This document shows, piece by piece, positions 1 to 8,114 of a stretch of DNA of 64,000 nucleotides. The stretch spans positions 372,001-436,000 of the forward strand of contig JAEWCL010000003.1 of the NCBI GenBank assembly GCA_023390655.1, read 5' to 3'. Position numbers and translations under genes: made by a program. Positions within the stretch are counted from its first letter, which is position 1; each line of letters starts with the position of its first letter. Source of the stretch: Bacillota bacterium. GTDB lineage: Bacteria > Bacillota > Clostridia > Christensenellales > CAG-138. The notes beneath the pieces were generated by a model that made no database searches, had not been told where the DNA came from, and saw only the letters and a list, made by a program, of their open reading frames with translations.

Positions 1-168
1 ACGTAATTTTCCTTTCATTGCGTTTGCCGATATTTTACGTAAAACAATCCGAATGGATTTATATAAGTCAATATAAAAATGAGGATTGATCGTATCCCCA
101 TCTGTTATTATGCAAGGAGGTTAGGTCAGTTTACAAGGAACTACACGCAGACCGTGAAACGGGCTGCT

Positions 169-224
169 GACAACAAAAGGGCTGCATGTTCCCGCAGAGG
201 GAATATGCAGCCTGTTTTGTTGTC
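169..224. other. Long inverted repeat (mobile-element debris)
   Basis: The two arms (169-193 and 199-224) form a near-perfect stem of about 24 bp with a 5-nt loop. A second stem lies at 253-283: CACAC and ACTTTGC pair with GCAAAGT and GTGTG. Neither is followed by a clear T-run, so these are not simple terminators. The arrangement (long hairpin, then a short GC-rich stretch, then a second hairpin) resembles the non-coding region upstream of relaxase genes in Firmicutes integrative elements, but that comparison is from memory. I see no convincing gene in 1-449; the open frame at 79-279 has no good start context. Confidence 0.5.
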
Positions 225-506
225 GGGGATTCCAAAGGGGCTTGCCCCTTGGCACACGACTTTGCGGAGCAAAGTGTAGTGTGTTATACGCTCTGTCAGC
301 GTTGCCGCGAAAATGCCGTTGCCGCCAGGGAGGGCAAGGGCGTTTGAAGCGGCAGGAAAGCGGGCGGGAATTTGCGGCGGGAAAGCCGCAAATGACAGTC
401 CGGTTTCAGTAGCGGACAGGGCGTATATGGAACTTCCCGTCCCATTCTTACTTCGGGCCGAATTCGAGGTGTTGACAAAGTCCCCAAAAGGGAGTGAAAA
501 AAATGG

Positions 507-512
507 TATAAT
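507..512 (+). promoter_or_regulatory. Extended -10 of the IS transposase promoter
   Basis: TGGTATAAT (TATAAT at 507-512) lies 36 nt before the transposase ATG at 548. A TTGACA sits inside the left inverted repeat (472-477), but it is 29 nt away and so too far to be the matching -35. The extended TGn motif may compensate. Confidence 0.5.
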
Positions 513-547
513 AGGGGGAGAAAAGTAACGGTAGGAAGTGTTTGGGG

Positions 548-1918
548 ATGCTGACAGAACGGGCAGGAGTACAGATAAAAATGCACTGTGTCACCCTTGA
601 GGATCTGGTGCCAGGAGCACTTTCTGCGGAAGTTGGAAGCGGCCGTGGATTTCAGCTTCATATACGACGAGGTACGGAACCTGTACTGCCCGGACAACGG
701 CAGACCGGGCATTGATCCGGTGGTGCTGGTAAAATACCTGCTGGTGGGGTATCTATACGGCATCGAATCGGAACGGCGCATTGAGCAGGAGATACAGGTG
801 AATATGGCCTACCAGTGGTTTCTGGGACTGGATCTGGGCGACCGGGTACCTGACCACTCCACCATTTCACAAAACCGGCGCAGACGGTTTCAAGGAGAAA
901 ACCTGTTCCGCCGCCTGTTCGAGCATATTCTGCGGCTGTGCATGGAAAAAGGGTTGGTAGACGGGAAGGTCATTTTGACCGATTCCACCCACGTGAAGGC
1001 GAGTACGTCATTCAAGGCGAATAGGAAGGTGTTGGCAGAGCGGGAAACAAGCGACTACATGGAGCGGCTGGACCGGTATGAAGCTCTGGAACGTGAGCGG
1101 TTGGAAGCATCCGGCGCCATCAAGCCGCAGCGTGCAGGGCGTGTGAAAAAGGAAGGAGCAAAGACTGAAAAGACGGTCAGCGCCACGACCCGGATGCAGG
1201 AATGCTGCGTCGGCCGAGAAAACCGGAAGGGATGCACTATCTAAGCCATCAAAGCTTGGATGCCGCTCATGGAATCGTGGTAGATGTGGCGGTGACGCCG
1301 GGAAATGCGAACGATTCGGAGCCGTATCTGGGACGCATTGAATATATGCGGGAACATCTGGGCCTGAATATTCAAACAGCTGGTGCGGACAGCGCGTATG
1401 GCACCAGCCTGATTTACCGGGCCATGGAGGATATGGGCATCCGGCTGCACACGCCCAGGGAGACGGGCGGTGCGACCTACAAGGTGGAGTTCAAGCGCGA
1501 AGATTTTCGGTATAAGCAGGAAAAGGACTGCTTTGTTTGTCCAGCGGGTAAGGAACTGACGCTGCGGAGCCTTGAACGGGAGAACTACAACATCTGCCGC
1601 ATCTACCGGGCCGACAGGAAGGACTGCCGGATTTGTCCGATGCTCAGCAGATGTGTAAGCGACAGCCACCGAAGCCGGAGTATCCGTAAGAACATTTTCG
1701 AGGAAGCTGTAAAACGGCAGCGGGATAAGGATGGCACTCCCGCTCACGAGCGTATTCTGAACCTGCGGCAGATCTGGTGCGAGGGCAGTTTTGCGGCCCA
1801 GAAATGGATGCACAATTTAAGACGCCTGTTCAGGCGAGGAATAGAGGCAGCAGAAGACCACTGCCTCTTGTCGGCGACCGCCTTAAACCTAAAGCGCATG
1901 GTAAGGTGCCTGGGATAA
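548..1918 (+). pseudogene. IS1182-family transposase, two frameshifts
   Basis: The reading starts at ATG 548 (MLTERAGVQIKMHCVTLEDLVP), then must change frame near 612 to continue as EHFLRKLEAAVDFSFIYDEV, and again near 1186 to continue as DPDAGMLRRPRKPEGMHYLS. The first shift looks like two missing bases (or one extra), the second like one missing base between GCCAC and GACCCG. The middle part carries the IS1182 N-terminal region (PVVLVKYLLVGYLYGIESER), the DSTHVKAS segment with a DDE aspartate, and later GADSAYG with the second aspartate. A cysteine cluster (CFVCPAG, CRICPMLSRC) and the terminal QIWCEGSFAAQKWMHNLRR region with the acidic residue are also present. All domains exist but cannot be made as one protein without recoding, so I call it a dead copy; sequencing error at both sites is the alternative. 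Confidence 0.85.
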
Positions 1919-2063
1919 TACCCAAGGCGCTGTTTTTTTTACCCATTTCACCGAATTCTCCGTATTTTCTTCATAAATGACGGACTTTGTCAACACCTCG
2001 AACTTGGCCCGAAGTCAAATAAGGAATGAGCGACAGCGAAATGACGCAACAAAGGCCAGGTTT

Positions 2064-2143
2064 GGGGTGGCTACCCCAACAGCAATTTTGAGATTTGACC
2101 GTAAGGGAAAATCCTCAAAATGTGCAAGTGTGTGTACACTTGC
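2064..2143 (+). other. Candidate oriT-type hairpin cluster
   Basis: Three inverted repeats follow closely: GGGGT-ggct-ACCCC (2064-2077), an imperfect stem between about 2083 and 2122 (CAATTTTGAGATTT against AAAATCCTCAAAATG), and a perfect 8-bp repeat GCAAGTGT-gtgt-ACACTTGC (2124-2143). Such a series just upstream of a relaxase gene is typical of transfer origins of Firmicutes integrative elements, but no relaxase gene follows here; 2144-2260 holds no gene. The origin, if real, is therefore orphaned. The assignment rests on structure and remembered similarity only. Confidence 0.4.
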
Positions 2144-2261
2144 CCTGCTTGCCACTTTTGTTTGAAATGATGAATAGCCTATACTCTGCTAATCATTTCT
2201 CAGCAAATATTCAAGCGCAAATGCACCGTCCCGTGTGCTTGTGAATAGATGCGCATTATCC

Positions 2262-2310
2262 TTGTAAATCATAGCGAAACATGGTACTATATTGGTTAGG
2301 CGAGACTAAC
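2262..2310 (+). promoter_or_regulatory. Promoter with metal-repressor-like operator
   Basis: TTGTAA (2262-2267), a 17-nt spacer and TGG-TACTAT (-10 at 2285-2290) form a good extended promoter. Immediately downstream, covering the expected start point, is an inverted repeat GTTAG-gcgaga-CTAAC (2295-2310). TTAGG/CTAA half sites are reminiscent of DtxR/IdeR-type operators. This operon carries its own DtxR-like gene at its end, so iron- or manganese-dependent repression is a reasonable inference. Confidence 0.5.
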
Positions 2311-2377
2311 TTGCCTGCCTCCTTTTGGATGACATGGGAGATGTCTTCGAATATATGCCATGAATGGAGCGATACAT

Positions 2378-3190
2378 ATGAGTATCAATTTGAACGAAGT
2401 AATGGAGGAATACGCGCGGTTGTCGTTTAGTTTGGGGCCGGTGCGTTGTTTACACACCCAGCCGGGTCAGAATGTGGAAGGGTATCATACCTATCTATCC
2501 GCTTTTCTTTTTCCGCTTCGGGGGAAGGCCCAACTAAATATGAGTGAGAACAGTTATGAACTCCAACCTGGAAAGGTGATTCATGGTTGCCCCGGAAAGT
2601 GGCTGACAGCCCAAAATAAAGATGAGGTTTCATTTGAGTTTTTTGCGCTTTATTATCAATACGATGGGGCGAATGCGGGTTATATGCACTGCCCTTATGA
2701 GTTAGAAGTCGGTATCAACCCCCGGCTTTTCTCCACACTGCGACAACTGGCGGCATTATGGGAAAAGCCAGACGTACAGACAACGCTACAAATGAAAATG
2801 CTGGTGTATTCTGTTCTCTCCGAGATGTTTTCCAGCGCGCAGAGCATTAGGCAGACTGACGCCCATAGCGTTGTGGAGGATGCGAAAAGCTATGTGGATC
2901 AGCATTATATGGAACCGCATACCTTGTGTGAATTAAGCGGCAGATACAGCATGTGCGGCAAGTATTTTTCCGACGTGTTTAAGCGGCATACGGGCATTAG
3001 CCCAATTGATTATTTGATTTCCTGCCGTCTGGAGCAGGCAAGGAAATTGCTTGAATCTACAGAGTTCAGCATCAAAGAAATTGCAAAAAGCGTGGGTTAT
3101 AAAGATGCGCTGTATTTCAGCCGACAGTTCAGGCATCATTATAACATCTCTCCCACAGGCTTCAGACAGCAGGCGATGCAGAATTTGTAA
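2378..3190 (+). CDS. AraC-family transcriptional regulator
   Basis: A 270-residue regulator. The first about 150 residues form a cupin-like sensor region without recognisable signature residues. The last 100 form two helix-turn-helix motifs: LCELSGRYSMCGKYFSDVFKRH and FSIKEIAKSVGYKDALYFSRQF, followed by the family ending ISPTGFRQQ. I choose ATG 2378 because GGAG at 2366-2369 is 8 nt upstream; an in-frame ATG at 2360 has no ribosome-binding site. It is the first gene behind the promoter and operator at 2262-2310, 121 nt before the binding-protein gene, in the same direction. AraC regulators at the head of iron-siderophore operons usually activate them when the imported ligand is present. The ligand here is unknown. 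Confidence 0.85.
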   Translation: MSINLNEVMEEYARLSFSLGPVRCLHTQPGQNVEGYHTYLSAFLFPLRGKAQLNMSENSYELQPGKVIHGCPGKWLTAQNKDEVSFEFFALYYQYDGANAGYMHCPYELEVGINPRLFSTLRQLAALWEKPDVQTTLQMKMLVYSVLSEMFSSAQSIRQTDAHSVVEDAKSYVDQHYMEPHTLCELSGRYSMCGKYFSDVFKRHTGISPIDYLISCRLEQARKLLESTEFSIKEIAKSVGYKDALYFSRQFRHHYNISPTGFRQQAMQNL

Positions 3191-3311
3191 CAGGAAATCG
3201 TCCATGTGAATTTCAGGAAATATGCAATTCCAATATAGATTGGGTATAGGTATACTAATGTTCAGGAATGAGTTAGTCTGCTCTAACCACAATCGCATTG
3301 GAGGAATGAAA

Positions 3312-4292
3312 ATGAAAAGACTGATGGGGCTATTTTTGTCAGCTGCACTTTTAACGGGACTTTTTGCAGGATGTGCTGGAACGCCTGCGAATGAGACCAA
3401 CACAAGTAGGCCACCTGTTTCCAACACCAGCACACCGGAGCCATCCCAAAACAAAGAAAGCGCATGGCCAAGAACAATTAAAGACGCCGCAGGGTATGAA
3501 GTGGTTTTGGAGGCCAAACCGGAACGGGTCACTATGCTGCATACATATCCTTTGGAATTTCTTCTCGCGCTTGGTATAAAGCCCACGGCGACGGCTCGGG
3601 CGAACCTGTTGGGGGAGGTTGCCGATCTCAGTCAATCTGAATTGTACAGTCCTTATGTCGACGGCCTTGACATGATGGATTTGGGCAGCGCCCTTGAAAT
3701 TAATCTCGAAGCGGTTCTTGAATCAAATCCCGATGTTATTATCACTTTTGCCGGGCACAGAGGTGTTGACGCGATACATGACCAATTGGTAGCGGCGGCT
3801 CCTGTTATCTACATTGATTATACCGCAACCTGGCAGGATCAATTAGCTTTCTGTGCACAGATTTTCGGAAAGGAAGACGAGGTGGATGGAATCGTAGCGG
3901 ATATTGAAGGAGAGATAGCCGACGCAAATAAAACCCTTGAAAAACATTCCGAAAGAACATTAGCGTTTTTCCGTACAGACGGGAAAGGTTTCATTGCCCT
4001 TGGCGGCGCGGCTTATTATAACACCTTCAAAATCACAAAACCGGACGGATTTTCTGCTGAAACCATATCGCTTGAAGCAGTGGCTGATATGGACCCCTAT
4101 TACATTGTATTTCAACATAACTACAAGTCTTCCGTAGCTTTTGTGGAAAGCATGAAATCATCTTCCGTATGGAATTCCCTTGATGCGGTAAAAGATGGGC
4201 GGGTTTATTATTTTGATGAAGAAATGAACACCTTCGGCCCGCTGACCATGCGCCTTGCCGCCGAAAAGCTGACTCAGTTATATACCGAGTAG
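3312..4292 (+). CDS. FecB/FepB-type substrate-binding lipoprotein
   Basis: A 326-residue extracytoplasmic binding protein for an iron-siderophore, haem or cobalamin-type ABC importer. The signal peptide ends in LLTGLFAGC, a lipobox, followed by a Thr/Ser/Pro-rich linker. The mature part has the class III binding-protein pattern: ITVxxxxG-like start (TIKDAAGYEVVLEAKPERVTML), ALGIKPTATA, NLEAVLESNPDVII, and a C-terminal AVKDGRVYYFDEE segment. ATG 3312 is chosen because GGAGG (3300-3304) is 7 nt upstream; ATG 3306 is too close. It precedes two FecCD permeases and an ATPase. A hairpin follows the gene, so it may be expressed more strongly than the permeases. The ligand cannot be read from sequence. 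Confidence 0.85.
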   Translation: MKRLMGLFLSAALLTGLFAGCAGTPANETNTSRPPVSNTSTPEPSQNKESAWPRTIKDAAGYEVVLEAKPERVTMLHTYPLEFLLALGIKPTATARANLLGEVADLSQSELYSPYVDGLDMMDLGSALEINLEAVLESNPDVIITFAGHRGVDAIHDQLVAAAPVIYIDYTATWQDQLAFCAQIFGKEDEVDGIVADIEGEIADANKTLEKHSERTLAFFRTDGKGFIALGGAAYYNTFKITKPDGFSAETISLEAVADMDPYYIVFQHNYKSSVAFVESMKSSSVWNSLDAVKDGRVYYFDEEMNTFGPLTMRLAAEKLTQLYTE

Positions 4293-4322
4293 TAAGTTGA
4301 GTGTCTTAACTCATATATGTGT

Positions 4323-4355
4323 GGGGGCGGATATGTCTTTTATCTGCCCCCTTTC
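4323..4355 (+). terminator. Intra-operon hairpin after the binding-protein gene
   Basis: GGGGGCGGATA (4323-4333) pairs with TATCTGCCCCC (4341-4351), 10 of 11 positions, and is followed by TTTCCGTTT. The T-run is weak, so this is probably a partial terminator or RNA-stabilising 3' end that raises binding-protein expression relative to the permeases. The remaining 4293-4445 interval shows no gene. Confidence 0.55.
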
Positions 4356-4445
4356 CGTTTGACAGCGCTGGATTTTCAGATGCCTTCCTCACCACGACCG
4401 GTCTGTATGTCGGAAGCATGGAATACTATCGAGGAGCATTTTTAC

Positions 4446-5483
4446 ATGAAACAAAGGCAAGACACACATCAAAAAGTAAAACGAAAGCACTCATGGACGG
4501 CGTTTATACTCATCGTTGCGGGATCGGGGATATTGATTGCGCTTGCGGCATTCTCTGTCACCCGCGGCGCGTCCGATATTTCCATGCCGACGGTTTTTGA
4601 CGCGTTGTTCAAATTCAATTCGCAAAACAAGCACCATCTCATTATCCATGATATTCGTCTACCCCGCGTGATTGCCAGCGCGCTGGTCGGGGCGGCGCTG
4701 GCTGTGGCCGGCGCGGTAATGCAGGGAGTTACCCGCAATCCGCTTGCAGATTCGGGGCTGATGGGATTAAATGCCGGAGCCGGTTTTGCGCTGGCCGTCA
4801 GCTTTGCATTTTTCCCATCGCTTTCCTATCTTCAAACAATTTTGGTTTGCTTTGTGGGGGCAGCGTCGGGTGCGGCAATGGTTATGGGCGTGGCTTCCTT
4901 GCGGCGCGGCGGCGTTACGCCCATGCGCCTGATCCTGGCGGGGGCGGCGGTCAGTGCGCTGTTGACTGCGCTCAGCCAAGGCATTGCACTGTGCTTCGAT
5001 GTTACACAGGATATTATGTTTTGGACGGTCGGAGGCGTTTCCGCGTCGAACTGGGATCAAGTAGCCATCATGACTCCTTTCATATTGGGGGCGTTGGTAT
5101 GCGCCATCGCCGTATCCAGGCGAATTTCGCTTGTAAGCCTCGGTGAAGAAGTGGCAAAAGGGTTGGGGGCAAATATAAAATTGGTCAACGCTCTCTGTTC
5201 TGTAATCGTCGTAATGCTTGCTGGCATTTCCGTGTCTGTTGTGGGCGCGGTCGGCTTTATGGGATTAATCATTCCTCATATCGTCCGTTTTGCTGTCGGA
5301 GCCGATTATCGTTTAATCGTACCGACCTCAGCGGTGTTGGGCAGTTTACTGATGGTTACGGCCGACCTCGCAGCCCGCACAATGAATCCGCCCGTGGAAA
5401 TTCCGATTGGTGCGCTTATTGCAATCATTGGCGTGCCGTTCTTCCTGTATCTTGCCCGCAGGCAAAGAAGGAGAACGACATGA
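4446..5483 (+). CDS. FecCD-family ABC permease (first subunit)
   Basis: A 345-residue, roughly ten-helix inner-membrane permease of the BtuC/FecCD family. Diagnostic stretches are RLPRVIASALVGAALAVAGAVMQG, NPLADSGLMGLNAGAG and AVGFMGLIIPHIVRFAVG, plus the family ending PPVEIPIGALIAIIGVPFFLYLARR. ATG 4446 is used because GAGGAG (4431-4436) lies 9 nt upstream; longer in-frame starts run back through the intergenic hairpin. The stop overlaps the start of the second permease (ATGATG), which suggests translational coupling. With the next gene it would form the heterodimeric channel for the ligand caught by the upstream lipoprotein. Confidence 0.9.
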   Translation: MKQRQDTHQKVKRKHSWTAFILIVAGSGILIALAAFSVTRGASDISMPTVFDALFKFNSQNKHHLIIHDIRLPRVIASALVGAALAVAGAVMQGVTRNPLADSGLMGLNAGAGFALAVSFAFFPSLSYLQTILVCFVGAASGAAMVMGVASLRRGGVTPMRLILAGAAVSALLTALSQGIALCFDVTQDIMFWTVGGVSASNWDQVAIMTPFILGALVCAIAVSRRISLVSLGEEVAKGLGANIKLVNALCSVIVVMLAGISVSVVGAVGFMGLIIPHIVRFAVGADYRLIVPTSAVLGSLLMVTADLAARTMNPPVEIPIGALIAIIGVPFFLYLARRQRRRTT

Positions 5484-6520
5484 TGACACAGGAAGCGGTA
5501 AAAAATTATAAGAGAAAAATTGCACTGCGAAATATGTGGATCGTTATCGGCGGTGCGCTTTTGCTTATATCCATCTTTTTTATCAGTATGAACATAGGCT
5601 ATTCCAAACTTTCGATATTAGATGCGCTCAATACAATAATAGGCAAGGGAACAGAGAATCAAGAACTTATATTGTTTCAATACCGTTTGCCGCGTATTGT
5701 CATTTCTGTGCTGATTGGAGCGGGCCTTTCCCTGTCAGGTTGTATCATACAGGGAATCTCCCGAAATCCGCTGGCTGAGCCGGGGCTTTTGGGCATCAAC
5801 GCCGGTGCGGGGCTTATGGCCATACTATATGCCCTGTTGTTGGGCATAACCAATTTTTTGTCGGTCTTTACACTCCCGTTTTTGGCGCTGATCGGTGCGG
5901 CCGCAGCAGCAGTTGCCGTGTATTTTCTTGCTTATAAAAAGCAGGAGGGAATTTCGAGCGACCGATTGGTGCTGACAGGGATAGCGGTTCAGGCAGGCAT
6001 CTCCGCTTTAACGACAGTGTTGATTGTCAGCTTGGACGATATGAAGTTCAGCATTGTTGCGGGCTGGCAGGCGGGGCAAATCTGGGGAGCGAATTGGCAG
6101 TATGTTCTGGCGCTTTTGCCTTGGCTGTGCGCGCTGATACCCTATGTTCTATTCAAGGCGAAGTCGCTTGATGTCCTGAATTTGGGAGACGAAGTGGCCA
6201 TTGCTTTGGGTATGTCCGTGGAAAGGGAACGGCGCAACTTATTTGCCATATCGGTTATGCTGGCCGCGTGCTGTGTGGGCGTGGGCGGCAACATCAGCTT
6301 TGTGGGGCTGATCGCCCCTCATTTGGCGCGGCGGCTGGTAGGCCCGAAACATCGGATTTTACTGCCTGTATGTGCGCTGACAGGAGCTGTTTTGGTTTGT
6401 GTAGCGGATACGTTAGGGCGAATACTGATTCAGCCCTCCTCAATACCTACCGGTATTATGACCTCGATTATCGGCGCGCCGTATTTTATTTATCTCTTGA
6501 CAAAGAGCAAACAGCAGTAA
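5480..6520 (+). CDS. FecCD-family ABC permease (second subunit)
   Basis: A 346-residue paralogue of the preceding permease, with the same fingerprints: YRLPRIVISVLIGAGLSLSGCIIQG, NPLAEPGLLGINAGAG, ISFVGLIAPHLARRLVG and SSIPTGIMTSIIGAPYFIYLL. GGAG (5469-5472) precedes ATG 5480, which overlaps the previous stop codon; ATG 5483 is an equally possible start. Two different FecCD permeases imply a heterodimeric channel, as in FecCD or FepDG. The gene ends 14 nt before the ATPase gene. Confidence 0.9.
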   Translation: MMTQEAVKNYKRKIALRNMWIVIGGALLLISIFFISMNIGYSKLSILDALNTIIGKGTENQELILFQYRLPRIVISVLIGAGLSLSGCIIQGISRNPLAEPGLLGINAGAGLMAILYALLLGITNFLSVFTLPFLALIGAAAAAVAVYFLAYKKQEGISSDRLVLTGIAVQAGISALTTVLIVSLDDMKFSIVAGWQAGQIWGANWQYVLALLPWLCALIPYVLFKAKSLDVLNLGDEVAIALGMSVERERRNLFAISVMLAACCVGVGGNISFVGLIAPHLARRLVGPKHRILLPVCALTGAVLVCVADTLGRILIQPSSIPTGIMTSIIGAPYFIYLLTKSKQQ

Positions 6521-6534
6521 AGAAGGGAAATCTG

Positions 6535-7362
6535 ATGAACAGCATTACAACGGAAAATTTAGCTGTTGCCTACGACGAAAATATCGTGATAGGCGATTTG
6601 AATATGCAAATCTCGCAAGGGAAGATCACGGCCATTATCGGACCGAACGGCTGTGGCAAGTCCACGGTACTCAAGGCCGTGGGCCGCATTTTGAAGCCGA
6701 AAAGGGGTATGGTGTACTTAAACGGCGACGACATCAGGCGTTTGGGCACAAAGGAAGTGGCGCAGAAGATGGCGGTATTGCCTCAATCCCCGCAAGCTCC
6801 TGCCGGGCTGACCGTGGGCGAGCTTGTGGCCTATGGGCGTTTCCCGCATCAGAGGGGCTTCGGGAAACTCAAGCCTGACGATAAGGAAATCATCCGGTGG
6901 GCGCTGGAAGTCACAAAGCTGACAGAGCTTGAAACCACGGCTGTGGACAACCTCTCGGGCGGCCAACGGCAACGGGTCTGGATCGCGATGGCGCTGGCTC
7001 AGCAAACCGACCTCATTTTGCTGGACGAGCCGACTACTTACTTAGACCTTGCTTATCAGCTTGAGGTGTTGGAGTTGCTCTACCGACTTAACCGAGAGCA
7101 AGGCTGCACCATCGTCATGGTGCTGCACGATCTCAACCTCGCCGCACGTTTTTCCGACTATATGATCGCCACCCGCTGCGGGGACATCATCAAGCACGGC
7201 ACGCCGGAAGAAGTCATGACTCCCGAGGTGCTGAAGGAAACCTTCCATATCGACGCCGAGATCGTCAAGGAGCCGCGCACAAGCCGCCCCACCTGCATAT
7301 CCTACGATCTTATACCGGAAACGCGAAATGAATGCGATGAATGCGAGAGTGCCTGCCGATGA
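6535..7362 (+). CDS. FepC/FhuC-type ABC ATPase with Cys-rich tail
   Basis: A 275-residue ATPase of the iron-siderophore/vitamin B12 importer class. It has Walker A GPNGCGKST, Q-loop LPQSPQAPAG, signature LSGGQRQR, Walker B LILLDEPTTYLDL and switch histidine in VLHDLNLAARF. ATG 6535 is chosen (AGAAGGGA at 6521-6528); the upstream open frame overlaps the permease. An oddity is the last eleven residues, NECDECESACR, a C-x2-C-x3-C cluster not expected in FepC proteins. It could bind a metal or Fe-S centre, or be a chance extension. The stop overlaps the next start as ATGA, coupling the importer to the nitrogenase-like genes and arguing that they serve one process. Confidence 0.9.
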   Translation: MNSITTENLAVAYDENIVIGDLNMQISQGKITAIIGPNGCGKSTVLKAVGRILKPKRGMVYLNGDDIRRLGTKEVAQKMAVLPQSPQAPAGLTVGELVAYGRFPHQRGFGKLKPDDKEIIRWALEVTKLTELETTAVDNLSGGQRQRVWIAMALAQQTDLILLDEPTTYLDLAYQLEVLELLYRLNREQGCTIVMVLHDLNLAARFSDYMIATRCGDIIKHGTPEEVMTPEVLKETFHIDAEIVKEPRTSRPTCISYDLIPETRNECDECESACR

Positions 7363-8114
7363 AGAAGATAGCGATTTATGGCAAGGGCGGCATCGGGAAA
7401 TCCACCACCGTGTCCAACGTATCGGCGGCAATGGCGGCGATGGGGCTCGTCGTCATGCAGATTGGCTGCGACCCGAAGGCAGACTCCACCCGCAACCTGA
7501 CGGGCGGCAAAAATATCCCCACTGTGCTCGATACCCTGCGGGAAAAGGGCGACGCGGAACTGGATGATTTGGTGGTGAAAAGCGCGACGGGCGTGCTGTG
7601 CGTGGAATCGGGCGGGCCGGTGCCCGGCGTGGGCTGCGCGGGGCGGGGCATCATCACGGCCTTTGAAAAGCTGGAGGAGCTGGACGCTTATGCAATGTAC
7701 AAGCCGGATGTGGTTCTCTATGACGTTCTGGGCGACGTGGTCTGCGGGGGCTTCGCCATGCCTATCCGGGGCGGGTACGCCGACGAGGTGTGTATCGTGA
7801 CCTCAGGGGAAATGATGTCCCTCTACGCCGCCGCCAACATCGCCAGCGCGGTCAAGAGCTTCGGCAAGCGTGGCTACGCTTCCCTGAGGGGACTGATCCT
7901 CAACGGCAAAAATATCGCGGATGAAAACGAACTGGTGGATAAAGCGGCGGCGGAAATTGAAACAAGCGTCATTTACCGCCTGCCGCGGCATCCGCTGGTA
8001 CAGCTGGCCGAAGCCGAGGGCAAAACCGTGGTGGAGGCTTTCCCGGATTCCGATATGGGGGGGCATTACAGGGCGCTTGCCAAACTGCTGCTGGAAGGAG
8101 GCGAAGAACCGTGA
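7359..8114 (+). CDS. NifH-like Fe protein (nitrogenase-superfamily reductase)
   Basis: A 251-residue Fe protein. It has the P-loop GKGGIGKS (8-15), IGCDPKADST (switch I side), both cluster-ligating cysteines C93 (GVGCAGRG) and C129 (DVLGDVVCGGFAMP), and R96, equivalent to the arginine ADP-ribosylated in nitrogenases. It should form a homodimer with one bridging 4Fe-4S cluster and drive ATP-dependent electron transfer to the NifD/NifK-like partner downstream. ATG 7359 overlaps the ATPase stop; an earlier in-frame ATG (7341) would lie deeper inside that gene. It is shorter than typical NifH (about 290 residues), lacking much of the C-terminal extension, like other nitrogenase-like reductases (BchL, CfbC, NflH). 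No nifB, nifE, nifN or nifV gene is nearby, so dinitrogen fixation is unlikely. Confidence 0.9.
   Translation: MKKIAIYGKGGIGKSTTVSNVSAAMAAMGLVVMQIGCDPKADSTRNLTGGKNIPTVLDTLREKGDAELDDLVVKSATGVLCVESGGPVPGVGCAGRGIITAFEKLEELDAYAMYKPDVVLYDVLGDVVCGGFAMPIRGGYADEVCIVTSGEMMSLYAAANIASAVKSFGKRGYASLRGLILNGKNIADENELVDKAAAEIETSVIYRLPRHPLVQLAEAEGKTVVEAFPDSDMGGHYRALAKLLLEGGEEP

Larger units (their letters stand above)
450..2015 (+). mobile_element. IS1182-family insertion sequence, inactivated
   Basis: The ends are 34-bp inverted repeats, 450-483 and 1982-2015, matching at 32 of 34 positions; both contain GTGTTGACAAAGTCC. Between them lies one transposase gene that fills the element, with two frameshifts. 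The roughly 1.57 kb size fits the IS1182 family. I could not identify a target-site duplication with confidence. The sequence on both sides looks like the same integrative-element debris, so the IS probably inserted into it secondarily. Confidence 0.85.

Noticed and set aside
79..279. Open frame of 66 codons in the left-end debris
   Set aside because: It covers the long inverted repeat, has no ribosome-binding site and no protein-like pattern.
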